Shown here: positions 42,260 to 55,210 of the stretch, piece by piece | Layout: every line of letters starts with the position of its first letter | Position numbering within the stretch: the stretch's first letter is position 1 | Source of the DNA: Sipunculus nudus | Taxonomy: Eukaryota; Annelida; Sipuncula; Golfingiida; Sipunculidae | Direction: 5' to 3' | DNA: 64,000 nucleotides | Assembly: GCA_026874595.1 (NCBI GenBank) | Contig: CM049309.1 | Span: 14,376,576 to 14,440,575, forward strand | Translations under genes and position numbers: made by a program | Notes under the pieces: model-generated | The model's database searches: none | Seen by the model: the letters and a program-made list of their open reading frames with translations, nothing else | Told to the model about the DNA's origin: nothing

Positions 42260-45200
42260 AAGCTGTCTTATTGTATATAGTACAACATTTATTGTTTTCA
42301 CCATACACAAAGCATTTGGAGGTAGCACTATGCATTTTCTAGCACCTGAGGACTACATTACCATGGTTAAGTACCTGCTTAGTTGTGTGAGTAACATTTA
42401 GCTTTTAGCAAAGTTTAATTAGCTTCAGTTTTGCTGAGAAAAATAGTGCAAGTATACAAGTTTAAGTGCCTTAGAGAGGTGTCCGCAAGACCAGGTTGGA
42501 CTGTATTTATTAAAATAAAAATGAGAATTTTGTTTGCCAGAGGTCATCAAGAAACCATTGGCTGAAAGCAAATGAATATTCATGATGTAAGAGAGATCTT
42601 AATGATGCAGAGAAATGAAATAAAAAAAAAAAAAACACATGATTTGATGCATGTTTATAAAGGGACAAACATTTCAGGGTTTTTTTTTTATCAAAATAAA
42701 AGGGTATTAAAGTCAGGTTTATGTTGAATCCACTTGCTGAGTTTGGCAAGTATGAGGCAACTTTTGGTTACCCTAACAGTGTTGTTATTATAATTTTTAC
42801 TTGCCCCCGGCAAGGAGTTAATTGTTAGTTAGTGTGTGTTAGTATGAAGCTTTGCATCTGTTTTACTGTTAAAGGTCAGCACAAGGTTGCACTAGAACTT
42901 AGAACATGCTGAGGCAGCCATATATCTGCTGTTTTTAATTGGTGATAGAGTGAATGTATTTCGACCATTTGTAGAATCATATGTTTGATTTTTTTTTCAC
43001 AAGCTTTTAATCTCAGGGTTACCAATGGTGCTTATGGATCTTCCAATTAACTGCTGATAATTATAATGAGTCTGAAATTAGAATAGGCCAGATATTTGTA
43101 AAGCATGTATGTACAATGAGACTGTGACCATTAATGTAACCTGTACATGTGCATGTTCTCATGGAGCTTTTGATTGAAGAGGCACAGCAACTAATACCTA
43201 TCATCCATAATTTAAGCAGTTTAAATAGGGGTATAAATACTGTTAAAATTCCTCTCAGATTATTTTCTGTGTTAAATTCATGGGCTCATCTTTTTACCAA
43301 CCAATTATAATAAAAGAAATACTTTGTATAGAAATGATTTAAGAATGAATTTCGGGTGTTAAAAATATGGTTTCAAAAAAATTTTCCATTGCTTGCCAGA
43401 AATTATTTTGTTTATGAAGTTGTTGTTTATTTATATATATATATATATATAATATGCTTTTACAGGTAAATGGGGCCAATATATATTGTTTATGTATTAA
43501 TTTCACATTCCTTTCATCCTAATAGACCAGTATTTCTATATTTTGTCAGACGTCTCAAACCATGTACATGTATAGAATATCCATGACAAATAAACATGGC
43601 TAATTCCTTTCAAGATGATCAATGTTTATTATATTATTCTAGTCTTCATTTCTAGGCCACAATTTTGTTTTTCAACTTATTCAGTAATGTAGTTATTAGA
43701 AGCTAATTGACAAGATGATTAAAAATGACTTCATATTTCTTAATGTTATGAACAGGAAACATACCGTGAAATCAATATATATTCAAATGTTTCATTACTC
43801 ATATAGAAACTGATATGATACCGATACAGAATTGCATGCTGATGAACAGTTAATTACAGTTGCAATGTATTACTTGATCTTAAGTTATTCATGCATAAGT
43901 ACATGCTATTATGTATATTACTGTAATATCTATTATCTGTTTAGTTATGAAAAGGAAATTGTATAATTGATCCCCAAATATTGGTTCAAACAATATGGTG
44001 ATATTAAAATATGTTGGTCTGCCCATTTATGTCGCATATCTATTATATATTATTTTTAATTGGATTAGTTCACTGATAATTGTCCTGAAATTTGATGTGC
44101 TTATTGATGTTCAGTTACTCTCTAATTATTTTAATTTGGTCAATTATCACAATATCCTAGGTAAAACTGAGAAGAGTTGCAGATATAATGATCTGCAATT
44201 TCAAAGAGAGACTACTTAAAGGTACCTTAAAAGCTTGTAACCATCAAGTCATATATTGTATCTGATATATTGTCTGAAATCACAAGGTTTTATGATAATG
44301 AGCCTTTATGAACTGGCTTTTCTGGGTGTCCTGCCTGCTGTATACCCATCAAGTTCATAATCATAAATTTAACGATGTCTTTAAACTGTACTTTATTAAT
44401 AGGATATGTGCCAAAAAAATGTTGCAGTCCTGGCAGATGGTGTCTCCCTTTGAATTTACTTGTCATCATCATCTGTCTGCTCTGAAATGTGAGATACACC
44501 ATTGACACCTCCAATCTACTGACACTTTATGCCAGTGAGTGCCCGCATATCACCAGATTTTCTTGCCATTTTGGTATCTTTTTTCTTTCTCTTAATTGCG
44601 ATTGTCATCATAGATATGAGAGAATGCTTAAAAAAATCATCTGATTCCATCATCACATGCCAAATTTTCTTGTTATTCCTAATATTGTCAAGTTTTTTGC
44701 AGGTGATTTTTCCTGCCAGATTAAAAAAAAATCAGGTCTCACATCTACCAGTCCTACCGATTTTTCCGGCATAAAAAAATGGAAATGGGAGACCGGCTTT
44801 ATAAATGATTTAGTATGACATAATTTTCCTGCTGTCTGTGTTAGCTTTTACATACTGGTACAAAGCTGGATCCCCTTTTTGAAATCGCACTTTAATTTTA
44901 AGCCGCACCTAGACTTTGTAAAATTCCCAGATGCAATCCTGCTAGACGGTAAAGAACCACACCAAGACACTCACAATGACAAGGTGATGGTTGACATTTC
45001 AATTAGTGTGCATTGGAAAGGGTGTACAAGTAGTAGTACCAGTCTTGTGTATTACCAGGTACAGCTGCGCCTCTTTTGCCAAGACCACCTGCAAAGATCT
45101 TAAGCACACAAGGGCCCTCTCCCTCCATTAGTGAGCAAGAACTACTTGTGTGTAGTCACTTGTCACCATAAAATTGATAATTTCCTGCTTCTTATAGACA

Positions 45201-46000
45201 CTTATGATGTATTCTATTCAGATAAGTTAGGAGATTTATTAACAGGGCCATAAGGAGATTTATAAACAGGGCCATAAACAAGTGATAAACAGCATAAAAT
45301 TAGTCTTCACTGACTAGTGATATAATTATCTCTTCATTTAAGTGAGATGTGCAAAGATTCTGTCTCCATTAGATTTTCCATCTTTTTACCTTAACATATG
45401 CTGGCTTTCAGCATTTGAGAAGCGGAAATGTGAGGGAATTCCATCAACAGTAATGCTTGTTGACTTGTTTAAATGCACTAGTGTATGGATTTCAGATGTG
45501 GCTGTAATTAGAGATGAATTTTCCACCTGAAATATTTGTTTTATCTTTTGAAAGAATGTGCCTTTTAGCATAGTCCTGTTTGAAACACTGATGAAAAATG
45601 TGCTTTTTATCAGGGTATGGTTTTGAACATTAATGAAAAAATGCCTTTATCAGAGTATGGTTTTGAACACTGATGAAAAATGCACATTTTGAAAGTTTTA
45701 TCATTTCGAAGTGGAGTTAGTCAATAATGCTGTGATACATATATTCAGATTTTTACTCTGTTGAACCATTGTGCTGTGTTTGATTGGTTGGAATAAAAAG
45801 TCTAGTCATAAACCTGTGTTATTTATCCTGCTATAACTGCAGATAGGGTGTGGTCATCCCCACAGTGTTCCTCCAGCTTCTACTTGGGGAAAAACTGGCC
45901 ACCAAAATCTCTGCATATAGATTCCCACCTTGAGACTGCCCTCAGTACTTTCCTGTCATATATATTTCTGTGCCTTCTGAAACCCTGATCTTGCATGCTT
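42260..46000. other. Intergenic between convergent genes, no gene recognised
   Basis: No supported exon was seen. Minor structures are a short (TA)n at 43433-43450, a 28-bp duplication (AACAGGGCCATAA-type) at about 45240-45290, and three imperfect ~55-bp units around GGTATGGTTTTGAACA at about 45570-45690. Confidence 0.35.
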
Positions 46001-46215
46001 GGTGTACAGACTAAAACCCTAATGTTGCATTAGTGACCTAATTTCATGTTTCCAAGGATATTTTTATCAGCCTACTTGTACATTCAGTTACAAGTTTCTA
46101 GGGTTAGCGGTTTTGATTTGTGCCCTGCTAATGGCGTGCCAGAAACAATGACAGACGACAGACAAAGCGCCATTCCTATACCTCAGTTGACTTTAGTCAG
46201 CTGAGCAAAAAAAGG
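46000..46215 (+). repeat. Dispersed R-type repeat, 3' part
   Basis: Ends with CTATACCTCAGTTGAC then TTTAGTCAGCTGAGC and an A run. Near-identical ends occur near 52035, 56125, 57180 and, truncated by the window end, 64000. Internal phrases TTTGTGCCCTGCTAA and TTTCTAGG are shared. Confidence 0.7.
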
Positions 46216-46539
46216 GAATAAAGACATGAGAAAGAAACATGTACAGAAATTAAAAATACAACTTCATTACAAAATGGAGCATAAGACAGTTAAACTGAGA
46301 TACTTTAGCTATTTCAAATTTATTTCTATATTATAAAGATACACATATGCAAAATTACAGATAAAGATATATTTTATCAATAATACAGCTCCTAATATTT
46401 CTGTGCATTATGAATATCCGCACTTTTTGGCACCGGGGATCTGGTACATTACATCAAAACAGAAATATCAACATGTTAATTATATTCAGTCATATATGAC
46501 TGTTTATTTTCTAAGTCTTAAAGACAACACAAACATAAA

Positions 46540-46852
46540 CAGTAGAACCTCAAATTTCCATATATTAATTTTCTGAAATTTTTTTTTTTCCCGAAATTTA
46601 AAGTAAGGAACCAAAATTTACCTGTTTTAAATAAATCACTGCTTTAGAAAGGTAAATAAGAATAACAATGATTTAAAGTGTTCTGATGAGATAATGTTAC
46701 TGTATACCAGGATCTGCATATAAACGGAACACTGTCAAACATACATATCAATATAATAGCAGTATACTTCTTGAAGTATATCCATATAACTTCAATTATC
46801 AATTAACATATTTCATGTCTCCCAAACCATTCTGATATTTGAGGTTCTACTG
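46540..46852. mobile_element. pogo/Tc1-like MITE
   Basis: CAGTAGAACCTCAAAT at the left is inverted as ATTTGAGGTTCTACTG at the right, followed by TA. The CAGTnGAACCTC end type is familiar from pogo/Tc1-like MITEs. Similar single ends (CAGTGAAACCT) are seen near 26414, 31790 and 36338. Confidence 0.7.
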
Positions 46853-46859
46853 TACATGG

Positions 46860-49672
46860 ATAAAGACCAAGTCAAAATGTATTTGTGCCGTATTATCCAA
46901 TGCTCCACTGCCAAATGTTCTTGTGTAAGCATACTGTAAATTAGGCACCTGACTTGCTATTATTGTAGATTTTAGTAAAATTTGTTACTTTTCTGGGTCT
47001 TTTCCTTATGACTATTACTATCTGACATTTTCCTAGCGTTTTTTACACTATATGGTCCATCCCTTTATCATTTAATTTATATTTACTTTACTTATACAAA
47101 TATTAATTAAATAATAATAACTGATACAATTTGTTATTGTAAGAATGACTGCTGTTTCAAAAGTGGGTGGCTATACATTTGATGGCAGACACAAGTCTAT
47201 TAGCCAACAATACCCATGGCTGCCACAGAGGGCTGAGGCAGCCCACAGGGCCCACTGCTTGAATCCAAGAGAGAGAATACCTGGGTTACTCCCAGTTTTA
47301 TCCTAGCTGCAGAAAGCAGGGCAAAATATCCACTGCCTTGTGATTGGCCAGGTGGGTCAAGGCAACTCTACTGACTGACAGTCAGTGTGGATGCTCCGCC
47401 CCTGGTTAACCAAAGATTAATTAGAGGAATGGGGCAGAATGCTACAGTATCATGTACTTATGCTTGGCCTTGGTTTCCCGTGATAAATGTGGCCAGATAA
47501 TAATGTACAGTAGGAGGCCTATCTTGTGCAATATGCAAACAAAATGAAGATGGTGCACGAAGGTACCAGTAAAATAACACTATAAACAGTACATTTTTGC
47601 TTGCATCGACTTCAAGTTTTTTTATAAGCCAAATAGGAAAATTTAGTTTTATAATAATATGCCAAACCTAAAGGGGTCATGCAAAATCCCTTGTTGTCAT
47701 TTAAATTTCATTCTTTTACACTGAATGTCAGTCCTTAAAGTGAGGTCTGAGTGGTTTGTCAAAATCACATGCTGCAAAAAGGTTCAGTTTTATTGAAATA
47801 TTTAGTGAATATATTCAATTCCTGAGTACCGTTATGTACTGTATGTGCTAAATACATTATATAAACCAAGTATCATAATCATTTGTGTAGAATGACATGC
47901 TTTTGTAAAGGAGCAAATTAGAAATCTGTGCTCTATATATAATTATTATCTAAGTCTGAAAAATCTCACAAAATATATACATATATCACACTCCTCTCAT
48001 AAAACACATCTTTTCAGTAAAAACAGCAATCAAACAACAAACAATTCCTCTGCAAGTCGGTTGGGTTCACATACATTTGATTGTACTTTAGCACACTGTC
48101 AGGGTCTATGGAATATACTTGTACTTGTTCCCACAGTACATGTACTCAATAAAATTAAGTACAATTAAAGTGCATATATTTCCTTACAAAACAGACTTCA
48201 AATAGGTTTATTTTCAGTACAAAGCGATAAAAAGATTAAATTTAAGCTAATTATCTATTTATAAGCTAATTATAAGCTAAATCCAGCAGAACATACTTAT
48301 CTGGAAAGCATGGGGGACAGAGATTTTAAGTGGATAAAAGATTGTTCCGATAAATGATTTCACAGCATTCCCAATGACTGTCAAACATCTAATGATATAA
48401 GATAAACTGACCGACATAAATTGAGGAAGCAACTCAAAAATAAACCTTGGAAACAACATTTTTGATACATTTTCCATAAATACAATACATGTATTATATA
48501 AAATACTTTGAAACTATTCATAAATGAACTTAGAAAATAAATCTGCATTAATTTGTTTTGCTGTTCTCTGTGAATTTGTTTGGAAATGCATGATCTTTTG
48601 TACAAACTTTTCAAATTTTTATTCATTATGTGGATTTCAGATAAACAATAAAATTTTAGGTTCTCAGTTTTCAATTTTTTTCAGATTATTGGTGTTCTGA
48701 TAAATGATGCTCCACTGCACAAGTACAAATCTGAATTCCTATGTATTCACAAGGTATTTTAAAATACCAAGTACAACATATTTTAAAACAAGATATATCT
48801 TCATTAAAATGTGATTACAGTATATATAACAGTAACATGGACAAATCTGTTTGCAAAAAGAAAATGTGACATGTACTGGTCAAAATATATAACGGTCTAA
48901 ATATGAATTGGTCTCTTCTTTAAGACATTTTTATAAAATCTAGGATCAGTGTTAATATAATTCCATCTAAAATACCTGAAATGCAGTCCATAAAGAAAAC
49001 GTGGACGTCAGTTGGTCCTTCACCTGTGCTGACATGCTTTAGGGTTCCCAAACCCTCTTAAACAAATTTTCCATGCAAACACACATAGCTTGGCTGTATG
49101 TTAAGATCAAGCATTTTGAATATCTTTATAGTCTCTGGTGGAAATTTATGAATTGTCATTGCTGTTTAGACTGCATGTCAGAGATGCTTATACTATAAGA
49201 TCAAAACCATACTTGTCTTTTTGTTAATTTTCAATTAAAATGGCCAACAAAACCCAATTATTTTGGGGGATTAAGTTGAAATCAATGAATATTAATCCAA
49301 CACTATAAGCAACAATGCCAGCGGTATGTATGTTTTCATGGATATTTCAGGAAACTTAAAGGTGCTCAATCACTTTCCTTTGAAAAAGAATCTACCGGTA
49401 TGTGATTTCTAGCTTTCTAGCTTTTTTATATATATTAATGATATAAGAGTAATTTTTGGTGTGAAAAGTTCTTATAAAGCCTTCGTGAAGGATGTGTGAA
49501 CTTGCTTATCAACAACATGTTTGTAAACAGCAAATGTTGACAGATGGGAAAATAAGTAACCTAAGGCGGTAGGATGCATATATACAGAGGTAGAAAGGTC
49601 ACTTGTTGCAATACACCATTTGCAAAGCTTTGGCTAATCTGACTTGCTGATGGATACCCTTTTTTAAATTGC
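46860..49672. other. Intergenic / TMEM205-like 3' flank, no further gene recognised
   Basis: A/T-rich sequence without supported exons. A GC-richer block at about 47190-47430 looks like an unassigned repeat. Confidence 0.35.
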
Positions 49673-49678
49673 TTTATT
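49673..49678 (-). promoter_or_regulatory. Candidate polyadenylation signal (AATAAA) of the TMEM205-like gene
   Basis: TTTATT on the + strand is AATAAA on the gene strand, about 240 bp beyond the stop codon. It is the first canonical hexamer noticed; cleavage here is an inference. Confidence 0.35.
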
Positions 49679-49915
49679 TTGGCAAGCCCCCAAATATTAT
49701 TAAATATTGATTTGAACAAAACAAGCAGCCTGTGTCTAATGATATCCACGATTTCAGGCCTATTTCTATGAAAGCTCCCAGGGATTACCTTTAGTTTATA
49801 AAGGTCAGATAGGTGATTGGGCCCCTTTAAGATATTAAAATCCAGAGAATTCTGAAGAATTCCAGGAGACAAAAGAACCCTACTGCACTTGAACCCAACT
49901 CCACAATGTTAAAGT

Positions 49916-50185
49916 TTAGAAGTCTTTTACTGCTGAGGCTAGCAGATACAAATACACAGTGCTTCCAAGAAGACCAACAAAATTGACACCAAAACTCAGT
50001 CCATGGACTGTCCCGAATTTCCTGCTGACTTGTACCCATTCAGGATTTGCTTTCATTGCATCCATATCTTTCAAGTCATTTTTCTTCTCTATTTTGTGCC
50101 TCTCATCTTGCAAACTGGTGGTCCATGGAGTCAACACCAAACCATTCAAGACACTTCCCAGCATGCCTATCACCAGGGCAGCAAG
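49916..50185 (-). CDS. TMEM205-like gene, last exon
   Basis: Begins after TCTGTTTTCAG with LAALVIGMLGSVLNGLVL and ends …LLASAVKDF plus a stop at 49916. It holds the last two membrane segments and a charged loop (ERHKIEKKND) between them. It is phase 0 at the start. Confidence 0.92.
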   Translation of the reverse strand, partial: LAALVIGMLGSVLNGLVLTPWTTSLQDERHKIEKKNDLKDMDAMKANPEWVQVSRKFGTVHGLSFGVNFVGLLGSTVYLYLLASAVKDF

Positions 50186-53100
50186 CTGAAAACAGAAAAT
50201 CATGAAGCATTAAGCAATTGATGTTTGTCAAAACTGATGCATGGAGTGCCTCCTTATGCCCACATGCTACTGTTATTTACTTTAAACAAGTGACCCATGG
50301 GTCTCGACGCTCAGCTGAATTTGATTGTAAGGATATTTAAGAGTGTTTTCAAAATGTGGTTCCGGTGACCTAACCAATGACCTTGTGACCAAAATTTGAG
50401 AAGTTACTTTCCTTGAACTTACAGCATTTAGATTATTTTAACAATCTTAGAAAAACCTGATGTTGATCGCACACCAGGAAACCTCAGAATCTACAGATTT
50501 CTTCCACATTGGGCAGGTAAGCCATGTGTGAAAGTTGGAAAGTTTGGGATGAAAAGTCTGAGCAATATACACAAGATGGAATTTTTTGGATGAAAATTTT
50601 GGCCCAAAATGCAGCCATAATCTTTTTAAATAAGTGGGTCATTTGACTTTGACCTTATGACCCAAAAATCATAAAATTTCTTCTTCAGTTGTGGCCCATA
50701 CATAAGTTTGAAATCCATATGTAAATCCAACATGAAGTTATTATCAGGAACCAAATAATGTGTATAGAGGGATGGACAGCCAGGTAAACATACAGATGGA
50801 CAGGGTGATTACTAATACTATTGAGCATGCAATTCCAACCAATGAACAGACTAGGTTTTGGGACCATAGATTGAATCACAGCTGAGAAACTTACATGATT
50901 GCTGTCATTTCACACAATTTTAGAGAGGGTAAGTTTTTTTCCTGGTTTATAGGCAAAAGAATTTGTAGCTTAAATACTGGCATGGGTGCACACAACACAA
51001 AAATAATTGATTATATAAATCTTATCTGCCCCAACAGGGCTCGATATTAACGGTTAACTGCTTGCCTGGTGCAAGTGAAAGTTCCAAAAATAATGGTAGG
51101 GCAACTAGAACTCCCCTCCTACTTGCCCGACTGGGCAAGTGGGTCCAACATGAACTTTAACTAAAGGCATGAAAAAGGATCTTTGTGTTCTTGAATACAA
51201 TCAATAATATTTGTAGGGAAAGTAAAAAATTCATGTGGGCAAGTAAAAGCTAGATGTTACTTGCCTGACAAGGCAAGTACTTTCAAAAGTTAATGTTGAG
51301 CCCTGCTCAAATCAAATTGCATGATATATACTGTAACCTTTCCTTTTCATATCATTGTTGATGGTACAATGGACAATGGATGATGCAACACCATTGCATA
51401 AGCTCACAGGTTAGCTTAAAATATGTGGTGCCACCAGTCTTCAGGAACTGAAGATCAATAAATGCATCACTAGATAACATCACATCTAAATACTGAGACT
51501 AAATACTGCTGTAATTTGATGGGAGAGAAGAAAAAAACAGGTGGCACCACCAGTCTTCTGCAACTGAAGGAACTAGTCATGTTCATAAAACATACAAGGT
51601 TTAAGGACACCAGGTGACACCACAGCCTGGAAACTGCCATGTTGCTGTCATTTGACCCTCTCAAAAATAGTTAAATTTGTTAAAAGCAAAAAAATGCAGG
51701 TGGCATTACCATTTTTCCAGAACTGACAAAATTAGTTATGGTCATTATTCAAGGCAATATTTATGTCAATCCATGCATTAATTATCATGATACTGGAGGT
51801 TTTGTATCAAATTTTTAATTATTCTGGGGGTAATAGGTCGCACTGACCTTATTTCAGGTTTCCAAGGAGATTTTTTATTGTCCTCCCCGGATATTCACTA
51901 AGAAGTTTCTAGGCCCAGGGGTTACAATTTGTGCCCTGCTAACGGTCACCTGGACAGCCGGTCGCCCTGACGGACAGTCATACGGACAATGTGCCATTCC
52001 TATACCTCAGTTGACCTTCAGTCGGCTGAGCTAAAAATCACTAAATTTCTAGCTATACAGATCTTAAAATTGTATTAGGCCTACTTACTGATTACCTAGC
52101 CTTGACTGATAATTAATATGAATATTTTGGGCTTTTGCTCAACAGTCTGCTCTCTTCAGTATCAAACAGACATAATGACCAAACCTCTAATGGTCCACAT
52201 AAATATGCAAATCAACCTTACATGCGAATCAACCTTAAAAACTCTCCTACACAGAAGGCCTTCAATGCCTATGGGTGAGAGAGCTGTTTATAAGACAACA
52301 GTGACATCATACAGGTTGTAAGTGTCATTCACATATGACACATTATTTTTCTCATATAAATTCAGTGCAAGATAAAACATTATTATTATCTTGGCAGTCG
52401 ACAGAATAGCACATCAAACCTTTGGACTAGAATTTTTTATTATTCTGTCTTCTTCATGTGACAAATATCCTGAAAAAACATGTGGACAGAGGTGCTGGAC
52501 AAACTTTGTTTTCCTTTTGGAAAGTCACCCAAATTATGCAAATTTTGCACTTGTCAGGTGACTGCTGTTTACATTGCCAATGGTAACCTGATTGAATGCT
52601 TGCAACTGCTCATAATTATTCATTTAATGAATATGCTATTAATGTCACGTATAGTTCATGAATAGGCATTTTTCATACACAATTTCAGATCAAGTGCATC
52701 TCTTTCAAAAGAGAACCTTGCATAATGGGAAGTATGATTGCCAAGTAATCAAAATTCAGGTTCCTACCTCCACAGTCTCTTCATCCTCGATCTCCCAGAT
52801 CGGATGTCTCATTAGAAATGTTGACAAGGTCACTGATGACATCACAGTGTTTAACATGAACAGTCTGGGGAATAATTTTTTCTGTATCTGTCCAAACGTC
52901 TGGCGTGGAAGAGACGTAAACATTGCCGGACCTATAAAATTAGACAATTGTCAGCTGTAAAATACCAATGTGATGCTCCTTTTAATAAAATAAATGAATA
53001 TTATCATACCCCAACCAGGTGGTGAGGATTATTATACTTTACCCTTGGTTTGTCAGTTTGTCTGTCAGCAAATTATGCAAAATAGAACTTAACAGAACTT

Positions 53101-55210
53101 TTAATGAGGTTTAAAGGTACAACCTCCTGAATTTTGGATTCACCATAACATTGTTAAACTCCAAAGGATATTATCCCATTGTGATATATGATACTTTTTT
53201 GTAATCAGGCCCTTGACAGGTGTTACTTTGTGCTTTGTTCTGGAGGTGGCCTGGGTTAGGGTTGTTGAATCATTAAAGCATTATGTAACTCCTGGTTCGG
53301 GTTTGATGTCTCTGACAATACTTGTGAAGTAATAACAGGTTGTTCACTGTCCATACTAACTTACTAACCATACTGAAGGACCTGAATTTTAAGAACCAGA
53401 GACGTAGGCCTCTAGTCTGGATTTGGACTCAAAGTCTTCACCGGAGGATAAACTTTTTTAAGGACTTGGACTCAGACTTGAGGGTCCTGGACTCATGAAG
53501 TTGTACTTGGACTCACAGGTGAGGGCTCGAGAAATCAGGCCAAGTCCATCTCAAGCCCAGTAGAAAAGAAAACTCTGTCACAAATTAAATAAAATATCTG
53601 CACATGGATGAACTATCAACAGAATAAAACCAAAAAATAAGACTATTCATACCAAGTTTTAGTTCTGCATCAGGGTAAATGTAATTAAACATTCAAGTAA
53701 AGGGCTCTCCAAAACAAACATAAAATTTGCATGATTATCTCAAATATCCTTTTCAAATTTTTTTAAAGAAGATTTTTATTGCACTTGGACTCAGACTCTA
53801 AGAAGGAGGACTTGGAATCAGACTTGGACTTGAGTGGTCTAGACTTGGACTAGCACATGGCTGGTGTGGACATGACTACATCACTGTTCAGAACAATGAG
53901 TAAACTAATAGGGTGTTTATCATTGAAAAATCCAATTTAGAATTATTAACAATATCACCTCACTTGATTACTAAAGCCATCTAAAGTTCATTCATTTAGG
54001 TGTTCGTTTGACATGTATTGTTAACAATCAATTGCTTACTTTGTTTGAATTATAATACTTTTCAAGAACTATTATCAAAACATCTAACAATCTATATCAA
54101 AATTTTTACATGGAAGGTGCAATCATATGTTTAAGAGCTACTTGGATTCAATGATTGAACAATTTGAAAACGAGGTTACACAACAAACACATGAAACCAT
54201 TAACTCCTGTGAGTACATTTTGTGTAATATAGCAATTACATAGACAGTTTTACTGACTGGCAATGAAATTGTGCCAGATCTGTGAACCAACAGTAAAGGC
54301 TAAGCTGGCCAGATGGACTGCACTGATGAGGGTGGACGGATCCTGGGGGTCCCATCTTCTGGCTTTGTACGCAGCAATACCAACAGCAAATGTACAACCA
54401 AGGGGTGTCACTGTGTACACTGGGTGCTGTGCCCGGATACTGAAACAAAAAATTTAAATTGTGTACAGCCAATGCTGGGTAAAAAAACTAGATACAAAAA
54501 AATAACATTAATATCAATATCAAGGGTGTCATTCACATCAGGGTGGTCACTCTGTACACTAATGCTAGGCTTGGATGCTAGAAACAAAATGAAATTCATA
54601 TCAGGGATGTCACTTTGTATACCAAACGATCAGATTGGGAACTGGAAGTTGGAATACAAACCAAAGATTAAACTGGCATCCAAAACAGGCATACATTGTC
54701 TTTTTAATAATAAAAAGGGGCAGGGTTTTCACACAGAAGACTTTAAGCCTGAAACAATAAAATATGATACAAGAACCACACAAGCATTGAACATCAGGAA
54801 CCTCATGCCGAGCTGGTCCTTTGGCTGTTACCATCAGCAACAAAATACTTGGATTGCTGTTATAACGATAAATTAGTTCATTCTTCCTTAAATACAGTGA
54901 ATTTAGCATTAGGTTTGATACAAATTTTACCATGTTTTGTTTGAACACCCCCTGGTCTAGAATTTCTCATCTAAATAATTATTAAATACAAATTTAACCT
55001 TCCTTAAAGACCCCAGAATTATGAAAATATTTGCTCCTTACATGCAAATCTGCCCTGGCGCTACAGACTGTAGACAAAAGAAACACAAATGCTATTGTTT
55101 GTTTTAAGAGGAACATCAGTTAAATAATTCAGAAAATGACCACAACTAACCTTGATACAACTTGTCCCATGATCAAAGATATATGTGCAATGACCGTTCT
55201 ATAGGCAGAT
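49916..55210 (-). CDS. TMEM205-like membrane protein (DUF4149), four exons, 5' end missing
   Basis: Four exons join in phase on the minus strand (55210-55151, 54439-54258, 52931-52768, 50185-49916). Membrane-like segments are GCTFAVGIAAYKA, LASLAFTVGSQIWHNFIAS, LFMLNTVMSSVTLSTFL, LAALVIGMLGSVLNGLVL and VNFVGLLGSTVYLYLLAS. The SLPRQTFGQIQKKLFP block after the second exon junction matches the TMEM205/DUF4149 hallmark 'SLPR.TFG..Q.KLFP'; 'PEWVQVSRKFGTVHGLS' near the C-terminus matches 'Y..L...F...HG.S'. The protein is an integral membrane protein; human TMEM205 is linked to secretory-pathway trafficking and cisplatin resistance. It carries an extra N-terminal region compared with human TMEM205. 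The start may be the Met in the 55151-55210 exon (MGQVVSSIRAQ…) or lie further upstream. Confidence 0.88.
50340..50800. repeat. TGACC-rich dispersed repeat (TMEM205-like intron)
   Basis: Phrases such as AATGACCTTGTGACC, GGGATGAAAAGTCTGAGC, and TTTGACTTTGACCTTATGAC match the 560-1736 repeat family (there GGGATGAAAAGTTTGGC and GACCTTTGACC). Confidence 0.7.
51035..51305. mobile_element. Foldback MITE with CAGGGCTCG ends
   Basis: CAGGGCTCGATATTAAC at the left is inverted at the right as GTTAATGTTGAGCCCTG. Internally CTTGCC and GGCAAG motifs repeat in both orientations. CAGGG ends suggest hAT, but no 8-bp duplication was found. A truncated copy lies at 39484. Confidence 0.7.
51420..52036 (+). repeat. 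Dispersed R-type repeat with GGTGGC..CACCA blocks
   Basis: Several degenerate CAGGTGGCACCACCAGTCTT blocks (about 51426, 51538) are followed by ATTAATTATCATGATACT, TTTCAGGTTTCCAAGGAG and the CAGTCGGCTGAGCTAAAAA end. The same order recurs at the right edge of the window (63520-64000). Confidence 0.75.
52768..52931 (-). CDS. TMEM205-like gene, exon with SLPRQTFG motif
   Basis: Acceptor TTTTATAG at 52932. Reads PAMFTSLPRQTFGQIQKKLF and continues to …RHPIWEIEDEETVE, ending in phase 0 at GTAGGA. Confidence 0.92.
53397..53886. mobile_element. hAT-like element, family H, copy 3 (TMEM205-like intron)
   Basis: Starts CAGAGACGTAGGCC and ends GACTACATCACTG. Flanks TTAAGAAC (53389-53396) and TTCAGAAC (53887-53894) match at 7 of 8 positions. 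The interior is GGACTTGGACTC-rich. Confidence 0.65.
54258..54439 (-). CDS. TMEM205-like gene, exon with first membrane segments
   Basis: Acceptor TTTTTTGTTTCAG at 54440. Reads IRAQHPVYTVTPLGCTFAVG and continues to LASLAFTVGSQIWHNFIA. The donor is GCCA|GTCAGT, phase 1. Reading through it instead gives an immediate TAA. Confidence 0.9.
55151..55210 (-). CDS. TMEM205-like gene, most upstream exon found
   Basis: Acceptor TTATATTTTCAG at 55211; reads SAYRTVIAHISLIMGQVVS and ends CAAG|GTTAGT in phase 2, matching the next exon. It contains an in-frame ATG (MGQVVSS). The clean acceptor shows that at least one further exon lies upstream. Confidence 0.75.

Noticed and set aside
54313-54876. 187-codon + strand frame
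   Set aside because: Its first part is antisense to a well supported TMEM205-like exon; the rest is intronic.
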